From Candidatus Solirubrobacter pratensis (GTDB lineage: Bacteria; Actinomycetota; Thermoleophilia; Solirubrobacterales; Solirubrobacteraceae): a stretch of 64,000 bases of DNA. The DNA lies in the NCBI RefSeq assembly GCF_000425945.1, contig NZ_KE384482.1, positions 1 to 64,000 of the forward strand, read 5' to 3'. Positions within the stretch are counted from its first letter, which is position 1; every line of letters starts with the position of its first letter. Shown here piece by piece: positions 7,463 to 15,784 of this stretch. The position numbers were made by a program, and so were the translations under genes. The notes beneath the pieces are model-generated. The model ran no database searches. It was not told the DNA's origin and saw only the letters and a list, made by a program, of their open reading frames with translations.

Positions 7463-8430
7463 TCCACACCCTCCCGGTCCCGACGCCGTTCGCGGTCGGG
7501 CGGGTGAACTGCTACCTGATCGACGACGACCCGCTGACGCTGGTCGACACGGGGCCGAACTCCGGCAAGGCGCTGGTCGAGCTGTCGGACATGCTGCGCG
7601 AGCGCGGGCGCCGGATCGAGGACCTCGAGCGGATCGTCATCACGCACCAGCACAGCGACCACCTCGGGCTCGTCGGCGTCCTGGCCGACCGCTCGGGCGC
7701 CGAGGTCGCGGTGCTCGACCACCTCGCGCCGCTCGTGGAGCGCTTCGGCGAGCACGCGGACGCCAACGACGAGCTCGCGGTCGCGCTGATGCTGCGCCAC
7801 GGGATCCCGCGCGACGTCGTGACCGCGCTGGCCGCGGTGTCTCGCGCCTACCGCGGCTGGGGCGGGAGCGCGAACGTCGCGTCGCTGCTGCGCGACGGCG
7901 AGGAGCTCGGGTTCGCCGGCCGCACGCTGCAGGTCCTCCACCGCCCAGGGCACTCCCCGTCGGACACGCTGCTGTACGACGCGGCGAGCGGCGAGCTGAT
8001 CGGCGGCGATCACCTGATCAAGCACATCTCGTCCAACCCGCTGATCTCGCGCCCGCTCGGCGGGCGATCGGGCGAGCCGGGCGACGGGCGACCGCGGGCG
8101 CTGGTGATGTACATGGAGTCACTGCGCGAGACGCGCGCGATGCCGGTCTCGCGCGTCCTGCCCGGCCACGGCGAGGCGTTCGGCGACCACGCGGCGCTGA
8201 TCGACGAGCGCTTCTCGATGCACGAGCGGCGCGCCCGCCGGATCGGCAGGCTGATCGCCGAGCAGCCGCGCACAGCGCACGAGCTCGCGCAGGCGATCTG
8301 GGGCAACGTCGCGGTCACCCAGGCCTACCTCACGCTCAGCGAGGTGCTCGGGCACGTGGACCTGCTGCTCGAGCGGGGCGAGGTCGTCGAGGTCGACCGC
8401 GGCGGCGTAGTGGTATTGAGTTCAGCCTGA
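7459..8430 (+). CDS. MBL-fold metallo-hydrolase
   Basis: A 323-residue metallo-beta-lactamase-fold protein. The metal-binding motif H63-x-H65-x-D67-H68 lies in ITHQHSDHLG; further ligands are in LHRPGHSPSDT (about 160-170), GGDHL (about 183) and LPGHGE (about 237). The C-terminal 80 residues form a winged-helix-like region (AHELAQAIWG) found in LACTB2-type and related MBL proteins. The substrate is unknown. It overlaps the phosphomannomutase stop by 4 bases and its own stop overlaps the most probable start of the antiporter, making a three-gene plus-strand operon. Confidence 0.85.
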   Translation: MIHTLPVPTPFAVGRVNCYLIDDDPLTLVDTGPNSGKALVELSDMLRERGRRIEDLERIVITHQHSDHLGLVGVLADRSGAEVAVLDHLAPLVERFGEHADANDELAVALMLRHGIPRDVVTALAAVSRAYRGWGGSANVASLLRDGEELGFAGRTLQVLHRPGHSPSDTLLYDAASGELIGGDHLIKHISSNPLISRPLGGRSGEPGDGRPRALVMYMESLRETRAMPVSRVLPGHGEAFGDHAALIDERFSMHERRARRIGRLIAEQPRTAHELAQAIWGNVAVTQAYLTLSEVLGHVDLLLERGEVVEVDRGGVVVLSSA

Positions 8431-9998
8431 CGTCGGACGAAGTCGAGATCATCCTGATCGCGCTGCTCGTCTCGGTTGCGGTGCTCTCAGCCGCCGCACG
8501 GACGATCAACGTGCCGTATCCGATCGTGCTGGTGCTCGGCGGCGTGCTGCTCGGGCTCGTCCCCGGGCTGCCGGACGCGCAGCTGGACCCGGACCTGGTC
8601 CTGGTCGTCTTCCTCCCGCCGCTGCTGTACCTCGGCGCGTTCTTCGCGAACCTGCGCGACCTGCGCGAGGACCTGCGGGCGATCTCGCTGCTCTCGATCG
8701 GGCTCGTGCTGGCGACGATGGTCGTGGTCGCGGCGATCGCGCACGAATTCATCGACGCCCTCTCGTGGCCGGCGTGCTTCGCGCTCGGGGCGATCGTCGG
8801 CCCGACCGACCCGGTGGCGGCGACGGCGATCGCCCGCCGGCTCGGCGTGCCGCGGCGGATGGTCTCGGTCCTGGAAGGCGAGTCGCTCGTCAACGACGCC
8901 ACCGCGCTGGTGGCGTACAGGATCGCCGTCGCGGCGGCCGCCGGCGCCGGGTTCTCGTTGCTCGACGCGGGCTGGGACTTCGTCTGGAAGGCGGCAGGAG
9001 GGATCGCCGTCGGCCTCGCGGTCGGCTATGTGATCGCCGAGATCCGGCGGCGGCTGGACGACCCGCTGGTGGAGAACACGATCAGCCTGCTGACCGCGTA
9101 CGCCGCCTACGTCCCGGCCGAGCACATCGGCGTGTCCGCGGTGCTCGCGGCGGTGACGGTCGGCTGCTACGTCGGCTGGCGGGCGCCGGAGATCGCGTCG
9201 CCGGCGACGCGGCTGCAGGGCTTCGGCATGTGGGAGCTGCTGCAGTTCCTGCTCAACGCGTTCCTGTTCGTGCTCGTCGGGCTGCAGCTGCCGAACATCG
9301 TGGGCGCGCTCGACGCCTTCGCGGCCGGCACGCTGCTGGCATACGGCGCGGCGGTGAGCGCGGCCGTGATCGTGACGCGGCTCGTGTGGCAGCACACGAT
9401 CGTGTACGTGATCCGGGCTATCGACCGGCGCGAGAGCGTCCGCGCGCGCCGGTCCACCTGGCAGGCGCGCACGGTCATCGGCTGGGCGGGCATGCGCGGG
9501 GCGGTGTCGCTCGCCGCGGCGCTCGCGCTCCCGAGCGGCTTCGAGCAGCGCGACCTGCTGATCTTCCTCACCTTCGCGGTGATCTTCACCACGCTCGTGC
9601 TCCAAGGGCTGACGCTGCCGTGGCTGATCGGCGCGCTCGCCGTCCACGACGACGGGCGCGAGGAGCGCGAGGAGCTCAAAGGGCGGCTGATGGCGGCCAA
9701 GGCCGCCCTGGCCCGGATCGACGAGCTCGAAGGAGAGACGTGGACCCGCGACGACACGATCGAGCGCATGCGCAACGCGTACCGCTACCGCAAGCGCCGC
9801 TTCGCCGCGCGGGCCGGCATGGCCGACGACGACGGCTACGAGGACCGCTCGGCGCAGTACCAGACGCTCGTCCGCGAGGTCCTCGAGGCGCAGCGGCGCG
9901 AGATCGTCCGCCTGCGCAACGCCGGCGACATCTCCAACGACGTGATGCACCGGCTCGAGCGCGAGCTCGACCTCGAGGACGAGCGGCTCGAGATCTAG
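8427..9998 (+). CDS. CPA1-family Na+/H+ antiporter
   Basis: A cation/proton exchanger of about 12 membrane helices followed by a charged cytosolic tail of about 120 residues. The family ion-binding region is GAIVGPTDPVAATAI and EGESLVNDATALV, and WAGMRGAVSLAAALALP is the conserved late helix. The first ordinary start codon (GTG 8481) would cut helix 1 in half; the in-frame sequence upstream, TSDEVEIILIALLVSVAVL, is exactly the missing part. No ATG, GTG or TTG precedes it in frame, so the start is probably CTG 8427 or ATT 8415, beside the TGA (8428-8430) of the metallo-hydrolase and perhaps reached by reinitiation. Confidence 0.85.
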   Translation: MTSDEVEIILIALLVSVAVLSAAARTINVPYPIVLVLGGVLLGLVPGLPDAQLDPDLVLVVFLPPLLYLGAFFANLRDLREDLRAISLLSIGLVLATMVVVAAIAHEFIDALSWPACFALGAIVGPTDPVAATAIARRLGVPRRMVSVLEGESLVNDATALVAYRIAVAAAAGAGFSLLDAGWDFVWKAAGGIAVGLAVGYVIAEIRRRLDDPLVENTISLLTAYAAYVPAEHIGVSAVLAAVTVGCYVGWRAPEIASPATRLQGFGMWELLQFLLNAFLFVLVGLQLPNIVGALDAFAAGTLLAYGAAVSAAVIVTRLVWQHTIVYVIRAIDRRESVRARRSTWQARTVIGWAGMRGAVSLAAALALPSGFEQRDLLIFLTFAVIFTTLVLQGLTLPWLIGALAVHDDGREEREELKGRLMAAKAALARIDELEGETWTRDDTIERMRNAYRYRKRRFAARAGMADDDGYEDRSAQYQTLVREVLEAQRREIVRLRNAGDISNDVMHRLERELDLEDERLEI

Positions 9999-10000
9999 TT

Positions 10001-10015
10001 CGCCGGAAGACGGCG
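10001..10015. terminator. Short hairpin between convergent genes
   Basis: CGCCG (10001-10005) and CGGCG (10011-10015) flank GAAGA directly after the antiporter stop and before the end of the minus-strand zinc-ribbon gene. A 5-bp stem without a T-run is weak evidence for a bidirectional terminator. Confidence 0.3.
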
Positions 10016-10028
10016 TGCGCTCGCGTCG

Positions 10029-10388
10029 CTAGGAGAAGTCGGCCGCGTCGATCAGGTTGTGGCGCAGCGCCGCGATCATCGTGTTCGCCGAGGCGACCAT
10101 CTGCTCGCGGTCGATCTTCTGCAGGGCACGGTGCATCACGTCGGCGCGGCGGTCGAGCTCGACGTCGAAGCGATCGGCGATGGCGTTCGGAACGGTGGCC
10201 TCGCGCCAGGTGTCGCACTCGGCGCAGCGCAGGAGCATCCACCAGCTCTCCTTGCTGACCGGCTCCCACTCGACCGGATACACGAAGTCCCGGTCGCAGT
10301 TCGGGCAGTGCTCGAGGTCCGTCTCGGCGTTCGGCCGCCGGCCGGACAGGGCTCGGGAAAGCCAGTTCTGGGGGCGGCGGGCGGGCAT
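10029..10388 (-). CDS. Small zinc-ribbon protein
   Basis: A 119-residue soluble protein. Two cysteine pairs, C-P-N-C (about residues 29-32) and C-A-E-C (about 55-58), can bind one zinc; the rest is helical, with DRRADVMHRALQKIDREQM and MIAALRHNLIDAADF. The start is ATG 10388, before ARRPQNWLSRAL; the frame stays open for 29 codons upstream but that part is unconvincing. The same-strand oxidoreductase gene ends 123 bases upstream. No function is recognised; the family appears to be a lineage-specific conserved hypothetical. Confidence 0.65.
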   Translation of the reverse strand: MPARRPQNWLSRALSGRRPNAETDLEHCPNCDRDFVYPVEWEPVSKESWWMLLRCAECDTWREATVPNAIADRFDVELDRRADVMHRALQKIDREQMVASANTMIAALRHNLIDAADFS

Positions 10389-10446
10389 GTGAGGAGTATC
10401 GACAGCGAAGTCGGGGTACTTCAACGGTGCCAGCCTGTCTGGAGAG

Positions 10447-10462
10447 GTACGGTCGTCCGTAC
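10447..10462. promoter_or_regulatory. Small palindrome upstream of the zinc-ribbon gene
   Basis: GTACGG-TCGT-CCGTAC lies in the 123-base space between the oxidoreductase stop and the zinc-ribbon start, 59 nt before that start. A second inverted repeat, CGACG/CGTCG, follows near 10482-10497. These could be an operator or a weak terminator for the upstream operon. Confidence 0.3.
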
Positions 10463-10511
10463 TCGGACTACGCACTGTCCCGACGTACGGCCGTCGAGAC
10501 GCCCGGCAAAG

Positions 10512-11858
10512 CTAGCCCGGAAGCCACTCCAGCAGGGCGCGCGCCGCGTCGCCGCCGAGCCGAACCGCGTAGTTCGTCCCGCGGTCCTCGGGGAAGATCT
10601 GCGTCGTGTTCGCCAGCACGAGCCCGCGCACGGGCGTCTTGAGCGCCGGGATCTTGGCGCGGTAGCCGACCGTGACGATCGGCTGCGCCGCGGGCTCGCG
10701 ATGCAGCCACAGGCGCTTGACCCAGTCGCGCGAGAACGCCGGGTTGACCGCGCGCAGCCCGGGCGTATAGCGCTCCAGGACCTCCTCGGCGTCCAGCCCG
10801 AGCAACTCGTGGTCGCGCGGCAGGTAGTTGGCCACGTAGAGGAAGCGCCGCCCGCCGTAGCGCTCGGCGCCCATCAGGTTCGTGTGCTCGATCAGGCCGA
10901 CGAACGGCAGCGCGTCGTCGCCGATGTTCGTCCAGTAGTACGGCGAGAAGCGGCGGTCGAGCTCGATCAGCAGGCAGAGCGCCGTGAAGTACTCGATCCC
11001 GCGCAGCTGCGCGCGGTAGGCGTCCGGCAGCAGGCCGGGCGCCACGAGCCCGTCCATCACGTCGTTCGGGAGCGTGGACAGCACGGCGTCGTAGCGCTCG
11101 TCGGGCAGCGTCTCGAACGCGCGGGGATCGAGCCCGGCGCGGAACGATCCCGGAGCCCCCGGCGTGACGACGAACCCCGGCGCCAGCCGCGCGGCAGGGC
11201 GATCGATCAGCACGCGGCCGCCGCCGGCCTCGATCCGGCGGGCCAGCTCGGCGAACAGCGGCTCCCACGACCGCTTCGGGTAGCCGAGTTTCTCCTCGGA
11301 GGCGTCGTCGCCCCGCCGCAGCCGGAACTTGTTCTGCAGCCACACCATCGCGATCTCGTCCGCGCGCTCGCCGAACTTGCCGCGCAGCAGCGGCCCCCAC
11401 AGCGCGCGCCAGGCGGCCTTGCCCATCCAGCGCTCGATCCAGGCGCGCGCGGTGACGTTCTCGAACGGCCCCGGGTCGCCGGGGCCGCGCTGGATGCCGA
11501 GCACGACCGCGCCGAGGCGGACCCGCGACAGCGGCGGCAGCGGCTTGAAGCGCAGCAGGTCCAGCGGCGTGACGAACGGCCACTGCCGGCCCTGCGCGAA
11601 GTACGCGACGCTGGAGGACAGCCACTCCAGCTCGTCCGGCATACCGAGCTCGTCGTAGAGCGCCGCGATGTGGCGGTCGGTCGAGAAGAGGTGGTGGTAG
11701 TAGCGCTCGAGCAGGTGGCCCTCGCCGACATCGAGCGTCGCGGCCTGGCCGCCCAGCCCTGGCCAGCGCTCGTAGACGTCGACCGCGTGGCCCGCCTGCG
11801 TGAGCCGGTACGCCGCGACCAGGCCGGCCACGCCGGCCCCGAGCACCGCGACCCTCAC
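10512..11858 (-). CDS. NAD(P)/FAD-dependent oxidoreductase (amine-oxidase/protoporphyrinogen-oxidase-like)
   Basis: A 448-residue flavoprotein. The Rossmann motif GAGVAGLVAAYRL (residues 7-19) with YERWPGLGGQA (about 31-41) binds the FAD, and the C-terminal motif near residues 415-430 (LVLANTTQIFPEDRG) closes the flavin site. The middle resembles proteins of the UDP-galactopyranose-mutase and desaturase-like NAD(P)-binding superfamily. It overlaps the preceding glycosyltransferase by 4 bases. Homologous pairs of a polyprenyl-type GT2 and an FAD protein occur in cell-envelope sugar loci, which suggests a role in a glycolipid, but the substrate is open. Confidence 0.8.
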   Translation of the reverse strand: MRVAVLGAGVAGLVAAYRLTQAGHAVDVYERWPGLGGQAATLDVGEGHLLERYYHHLFSTDRHIAALYDELGMPDELEWLSSSVAYFAQGRQWPFVTPLDLLRFKPLPPLSRVRLGAVVLGIQRGPGDPGPFENVTARAWIERWMGKAAWRALWGPLLRGKFGERADEIAMVWLQNKFRLRRGDDASEEKLGYPKRSWEPLFAELARRIEAGGGRVLIDRPAARLAPGFVVTPGAPGSFRAGLDPRAFETLPDERYDAVLSTLPNDVMDGLVAPGLLPDAYRAQLRGIEYFTALCLLIELDRRFSPYYWTNIGDDALPFVGLIEHTNLMGAERYGGRRFLYVANYLPRDHELLGLDAEEVLERYTPGLRAVNPAFSRDWVKRLWLHREPAAQPIVTVGYRAKIPALKTPVRGLVLANTTQIFPEDRGTNYAVRLGGDAARALLEWLPG

Positions 11859-12802
11859 GACTCGTCGCGCTCGTCGAGGTTGATGCGCCGGCCGACGACG
11901 TACAGCGGCCGGTGCTTGACCTCGTCATAGATCCGGCCCACGTACTCGCCGATGATCCCGACCGTGATCAGCTGGATCCCGCCCAGCAGCAGGATGATCA
12001 GGATCGTCGACGGGACGCCGCGCTCGTAGATCTGCGTGTAGCGGGCGATGATCGTCAGCGGGATGCCCAGGAAGGCGAGGAACGAGAACGCGAAGCCCAG
12101 GAAGGTCGCCCACTGCAGCGGCGCGCTCGAGAACGAGGTGATCGCGTCGAACGAGAACCGCAGCATCTTGCGCAGCGGGTACTTCGTCACGCCGGCGCTG
12201 CGCTCCTCGCGCACGAACGGGACGGCGGTCTGCGTGAAGCCGACCCACACCGTCATGCCGCGCAGGAACCGGTTGCGCTCGGGCATCGAGAGGAGCGCGT
12301 CGAGGGCGCGCCGGTCCATCAGCCGGAAGTCGCCGGACTCGACCGCCAGGTCCATGCTGGTCAGGCGGCGGAAGGCGCGGTAGAACCAGCGCGCGGTCGT
12401 CTTCTTGAAGACCGTCTCGCCGAGCCGCTGCTCGCGCACGGCGTAGACGACGTCGACGCCCTCGCGCCAGCGCTCGAGCATGGTCGGGATCAGCTCCGGC
12501 GGATCTTGCAGGTCGCCGTCGAGCATCACCACGGCGTCGCCGCGCGCGTGCTCGAGCCCCGCCGTCAGCGCCGGCTGATGGCCGAAGTTGCGCGACAGCG
12601 CGACGACCTTCACGCGCGGGTCCGCGGCGGCCGCGGCGGCCATCGCGGCGGCGGTGCCGTCCTTGGAGCCGTCGTCGACGAGGACCACTTCGAACGGCAC
12701 GCCCTCCAGCGCTGCGCGGACGCGCGCGAGGAAGGGCTCGACGGTGGCCTCCTCCTCGTACATGGGCGCGACCACGCTCAGCAGACGTTCTTCCCGTGCC
12801 AT
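11855..12802 (-). CDS. Family 2 glycosyltransferase, polyprenyl-phosphate type (GtrB/DPM1-like)
   Basis: A 315-residue membrane-linked glycosyltransferase. The GT-A domain covers residues 8-230: VVAPMYEEEATVEPFL, then VLVDDGSKDGT, SRNFGHQPALTAGLEHARGD and the DXD-containing MLDGDLQDPPEL. Two C-terminal membrane helices (about 233-258 and 268-292) anchor it, as in enzymes that load a sugar onto undecaprenyl or dolichyl phosphate. It is the first gene of a two-gene operon with the FAD oxidoreductase. The 40-base gap at 12803-12842 separates it from the divergent proline dehydrogenase gene and must hold both promoters. Confidence 0.88.
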   Translation of the reverse strand: MAREERLLSVVAPMYEEEATVEPFLARVRAALEGVPFEVVLVDDGSKDGTAAAMAAAAAADPRVKVVALSRNFGHQPALTAGLEHARGDAVVMLDGDLQDPPELIPTMLERWREGVDVVYAVREQRLGETVFKKTTARWFYRAFRRLTSMDLAVESGDFRLMDRRALDALLSMPERNRFLRGMTVWVGFTQTAVPFVREERSAGVTKYPLRKMLRFSFDAITSFSSAPLQWATFLGFAFSFLAFLGIPLTIIARYTQIYERGVPSTILIILLLGGIQLITVGIIGEYVGRIYDEVKHRPLYVVGRRINLDERDES

Positions 12803-12842
12803 GGATCGCGCAGGCTACCGGTACGGTCGTAGAGTCTTGAAC

Positions 12843-14216
12843 ATGGTCGACGGTACGGCGCTGGAGCGCGAGTTGTTCGACGTCGGGAAGCGGCTGGCGG
12901 GCGCTCTGCCCACCACGCGCAACCCGCTGAAGGCGATCGACGACAAGGCGATGGACCTGGCCTCGTCGGACGCGGAGCTCAAGGCCGCGCTGTTTCGCTT
13001 CGTCGACGTCGTCCCGGCGACGCGCAACCTCGACGACCTGGCCCGCCACCTGACCGGCTTCCTGGGCGAGATCACCGAGCCGCCGCCGTCCGTGGGCGTC
13101 GCGATGCGGATGGGGAACTCGAAGGCCGGCCGCCGGGCGCTCGGGCTCGCGGCGGCCGCCGGCGTCAAGCACATGGCGCAGCGCTTCATCGTCGGCGAGT
13201 CGCCGAAGGCGGCGCTCGGCGACCTCAAGGACCTGTGGAAGGACGGCGTCGCCTCCTCCGTGGACCTGCTCGGCGAGGCGACCGTGACCCAGGCCGAGGC
13301 GCAGCGCTACGCGGAGCGCTGCGTGGACGCGCTGGACACGATCGCCGGCGCGGCGCGCTCGTGGCCGGAGCGCCCGCAGCTCGAGCGCGACAGCGTCGGC
13401 CCGCTCCCGCGCGCGAACCTGTCCGTGAAGGTGTCCGCCCTCACGCCGCTCCTGCGCCCCGACGCGCCCGAGCGCGGCAAGCGCGACGCCGCCGACCGGC
13501 TGCGCCCGCTCCTGCGGCGCGCGAAGGAGGCCGGCGCCCATCTGCACATCGACATGGAGTCGATGGACTCGCGCGACGCGGTGCTCGAGCTGATCCTCGA
13601 GCTGCTGGGCGAGGCCGAGTTCCGCGACGGCCCGTCGGCCGGGCTGGTGCTGCAGGGCTACCTGCGCGACTCGCCGCAGACGCTCGACACGATCCTCGGC
13701 TGGCTCGCGACGTCCGGGCGGACGCCGTCGCTGACGATCCGGCTCGTCAAGGGCGCCTACTGGGACCACGAGCTCGTCCAGGCCGCGCAGCACGGCTGGA
13801 GCGCGCCGGTGTTCGACGTCAAGGCCGACACCGACGCCAACTTCGAGCTGCTCACGCGCCGGCTGCTCGACGCGCGGCCGGCCGTCCGCGTCGCGATCGC
13901 CTCGCACAACCTGCGCTCTGTCTCGCATGCGATCGCCTACAACCGGCTCGCGGGCGGCGATGACTCCGACCTCGAGCTGCAGGTGCTGCGCGGGCTCGGC
14001 GACCCGCTGCAGGCCGCGATCGCCGCGCAGGGGCTGCGCGTGCGCACCTACTGCCCGGTCGGCGACCTCGTCGCCGGCATGGCGTACCTCGTGCGGCGGC
14101 TGCTGGAGAACACGAGCAACGAGTCGTTCCTGCACGAGCAGGCCCGGGGAGTACCGCTCGAGGTGCTGCTCGCACCGCCGGCAGGCACGGTCCATCACAG
14201 GGTGGGTGCCGCATGA
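12843..14216 (+). CDS. Proline dehydrogenase
   Basis: A 457-residue FAD enzyme oxidising L-proline to pyrroline-5-carboxylate, the first step of proline catabolism. It contains the FAD/substrate beta-barrel: NLSVKVSAL (about 192-200), HIDMESMDSRD (about 235), LVKGAYWDHE (about 303) and IASHNLRS (about 350), ending with the diagnostic RRLLENTSNESF motif whose arginines bind the proline carboxylate. The N-terminal about 150 residues form the helical arm of the longer monofunctional enzymes. Start ATG 12843. The stop overlaps the aldehyde dehydrogenase ATG by 4 bases, so the two steps that PutA combines in one protein are here in separate, coupled genes. Confidence 0.93.
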   Translation: MVDGTALERELFDVGKRLAGALPTTRNPLKAIDDKAMDLASSDAELKAALFRFVDVVPATRNLDDLARHLTGFLGEITEPPPSVGVAMRMGNSKAGRRALGLAAAAGVKHMAQRFIVGESPKAALGDLKDLWKDGVASSVDLLGEATVTQAEAQRYAERCVDALDTIAGAARSWPERPQLERDSVGPLPRANLSVKVSALTPLLRPDAPERGKRDAADRLRPLLRRAKEAGAHLHIDMESMDSRDAVLELILELLGEAEFRDGPSAGLVLQGYLRDSPQTLDTILGWLATSGRTPSLTIRLVKGAYWDHELVQAAQHGWSAPVFDVKADTDANFELLTRRLLDARPAVRVAIASHNLRSVSHAIAYNRLAGGDDSDLELQVLRGLGDPLQAAIAAQGLRVRTYCPVGDLVAGMAYLVRRLLENTSNESFLHEQARGVPLEVLLAPPAGTVHHRVGAA

Positions 14217-15784
14217 AGCCCTTCGCCAACGAGCCCATCCTCGAACTGCGCCGCGCCCCCGTGCGCGCTCAGCTCGCGGGCGCGCTGCGGGAGTTCGACG
14301 CCCAGGGCACGCTCCAGGTGCCGGTGTGGGTGGGCGAGGACATGCGGCATGGATCGGAGCTCATCTCGACCGATCCCGGCGCCCCGGACCGCGTCGTCGC
14401 CGAGGCGGCGGTCGCGACGGAGGCCGACGTCGACGCCGCGCTGCAGGCCGCGCAGCGCGGGTTCACGACCTGGGGCCGGACCCCAGCCGCCGCGCGCGCC
14501 GAGGTCCTCGTCAAGGCCGCCGGGTGGCTGCGGGAGCGGCGCCTGGCGGTCACCGCGCTGGAGGTCCGCGAGGCGGCCAAGCCGTGGCGCGAGGCCGACG
14601 GTGACGTCTGCGAGGCGATCGACTTCCTCGAGTACTACGCCCGTGCCGCGATCGCGCTGGACGAGCAGCCCGACCTCGGCTTCGACCTGCTGCAGCCTCC
14701 GGGCGAGCGCAACCGGCTGCGCTGGGCGCCGCGCGGCGTGGTCGCCGTCATCTCGCCCTGGAACTTCCCGGCGGCGATCCCGCTGGGCATGGTCAGCGCC
14801 GGCCTCGCGACCGGCAACGCCGTAATCCTCAAGCCGGCCGAGCAGACGCCCGCGACGGCGTTCATGGTCGTCAAGGCGCTGCGCGAGTCCGGGCTCCCGG
14901 CGGACGCGCTGTCCTTCCTTCCCGGCGAAGGGCCCGTCGGCGCGCGGCTGGTCGAGGACCCGCGCGTCCACACGATCGCGTTCACCGGCTCCAACCAGGT
15001 CGGGCTCGAGATCTTCCGGCGCGCCGCCGACACCAAGCCCGGCCAGAGCCACCTCAAGCGCGTCGTCGCCGAGATGGGCGGCAAGAACTGCGTGATCGTC
15101 GACTCAGACGCCGACCTCGACGACGTCGTCCCCGCGCTGATCAAGTCGGCCTTCAACTACGCGGGCCAGAAGTGCTCCGCCGCCGCCCGCGTGCTCGCGC
15201 ACGAGGCGATCCACGACTCGCTGGTGGAGCGCATGGCCGGCGCCGTGGAGGTGCTCGACGTCGGCCAGGCGAGCGACCCGGAGGTCGACCTCGGCCCGGT
15301 GATCGAGCGCGAGGCGCAGGAGCGCGTCGGCCGCTACCACGCCGAGGCCGAGCGCCACGGCAGGATCGCGGCGGTCGCGCGCGATGTGCCCAACCGCGGC
15401 TGGTTCGCGACGCCGACGCTCGCGACCGAGCTGCCGGAGGACTCCCCCGTCCTGACCGACGAGATCTTCGGCCCGCTGCTCGCGGTCGAGCGCGTGCGCT
15501 CGGTCGAGGAGGCGTGCGACCGCGTCGACGCGTCGCCGTTCGCGCTCACCGGCGGCCTGTTCTCGCGCAACCCCGGCACGGTCGAGTACGTCGCCGAGCG
15601 CACGCCGGTCGGCAACCTCTACGTCAACCGCGAGATCACGGGTGCGATGGTGGGGCGCCAGCCGTTCGGCGGCAACCGCCTCAGCGGCACCGGGACCAAG
15701 GCCGGCGGTCCCGGCTACCTGCTGCAGTTCGTCGAGCCGCGCGTCCTGACGGAGAACACGGTCCGCCACGGGCTCGTGGTCTAG
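14213..15784 (+). CDS. L-glutamate gamma-semialdehyde (P5C) dehydrogenase
   Basis: A 523-residue aldehyde dehydrogenase that oxidises glutamate semialdehyde, formed from P5C, to glutamate with NAD+. Catalytic Cys321 is in YAGQKCSAAAR, the general base Glu287 in AEMGGKN, and the NAD-binding region includes SPWNFPAAIPLGM and ITGAMVGRQPFGG. The motifs match the P5C dehydrogenase (RocA/PutA C-terminal) group rather than generic aldehyde dehydrogenases. It is coupled to proline dehydrogenase by a 4-base overlap, which makes the assignment firm. The end overlaps the convergent metallophosphoesterase by 4 bases. Confidence 0.93.
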   Translation: MKPFANEPILELRRAPVRAQLAGALREFDAQGTLQVPVWVGEDMRHGSELISTDPGAPDRVVAEAAVATEADVDAALQAAQRGFTTWGRTPAAARAEVLVKAAGWLRERRLAVTALEVREAAKPWREADGDVCEAIDFLEYYARAAIALDEQPDLGFDLLQPPGERNRLRWAPRGVVAVISPWNFPAAIPLGMVSAGLATGNAVILKPAEQTPATAFMVVKALRESGLPADALSFLPGEGPVGARLVEDPRVHTIAFTGSNQVGLEIFRRAADTKPGQSHLKRVVAEMGGKNCVIVDSDADLDDVVPALIKSAFNYAGQKCSAAARVLAHEAIHDSLVERMAGAVEVLDVGQASDPEVDLGPVIEREAQERVGRYHAEAERHGRIAAVARDVPNRGWFATPTLATELPEDSPVLTDEIFGPLLAVERVRSVEEACDRVDASPFALTGGLFSRNPGTVEYVAERTPVGNLYVNREITGAMVGRQPFGGNRLSGTGTKAGGPGYLLQFVEPRVLTENTVRHGLVV

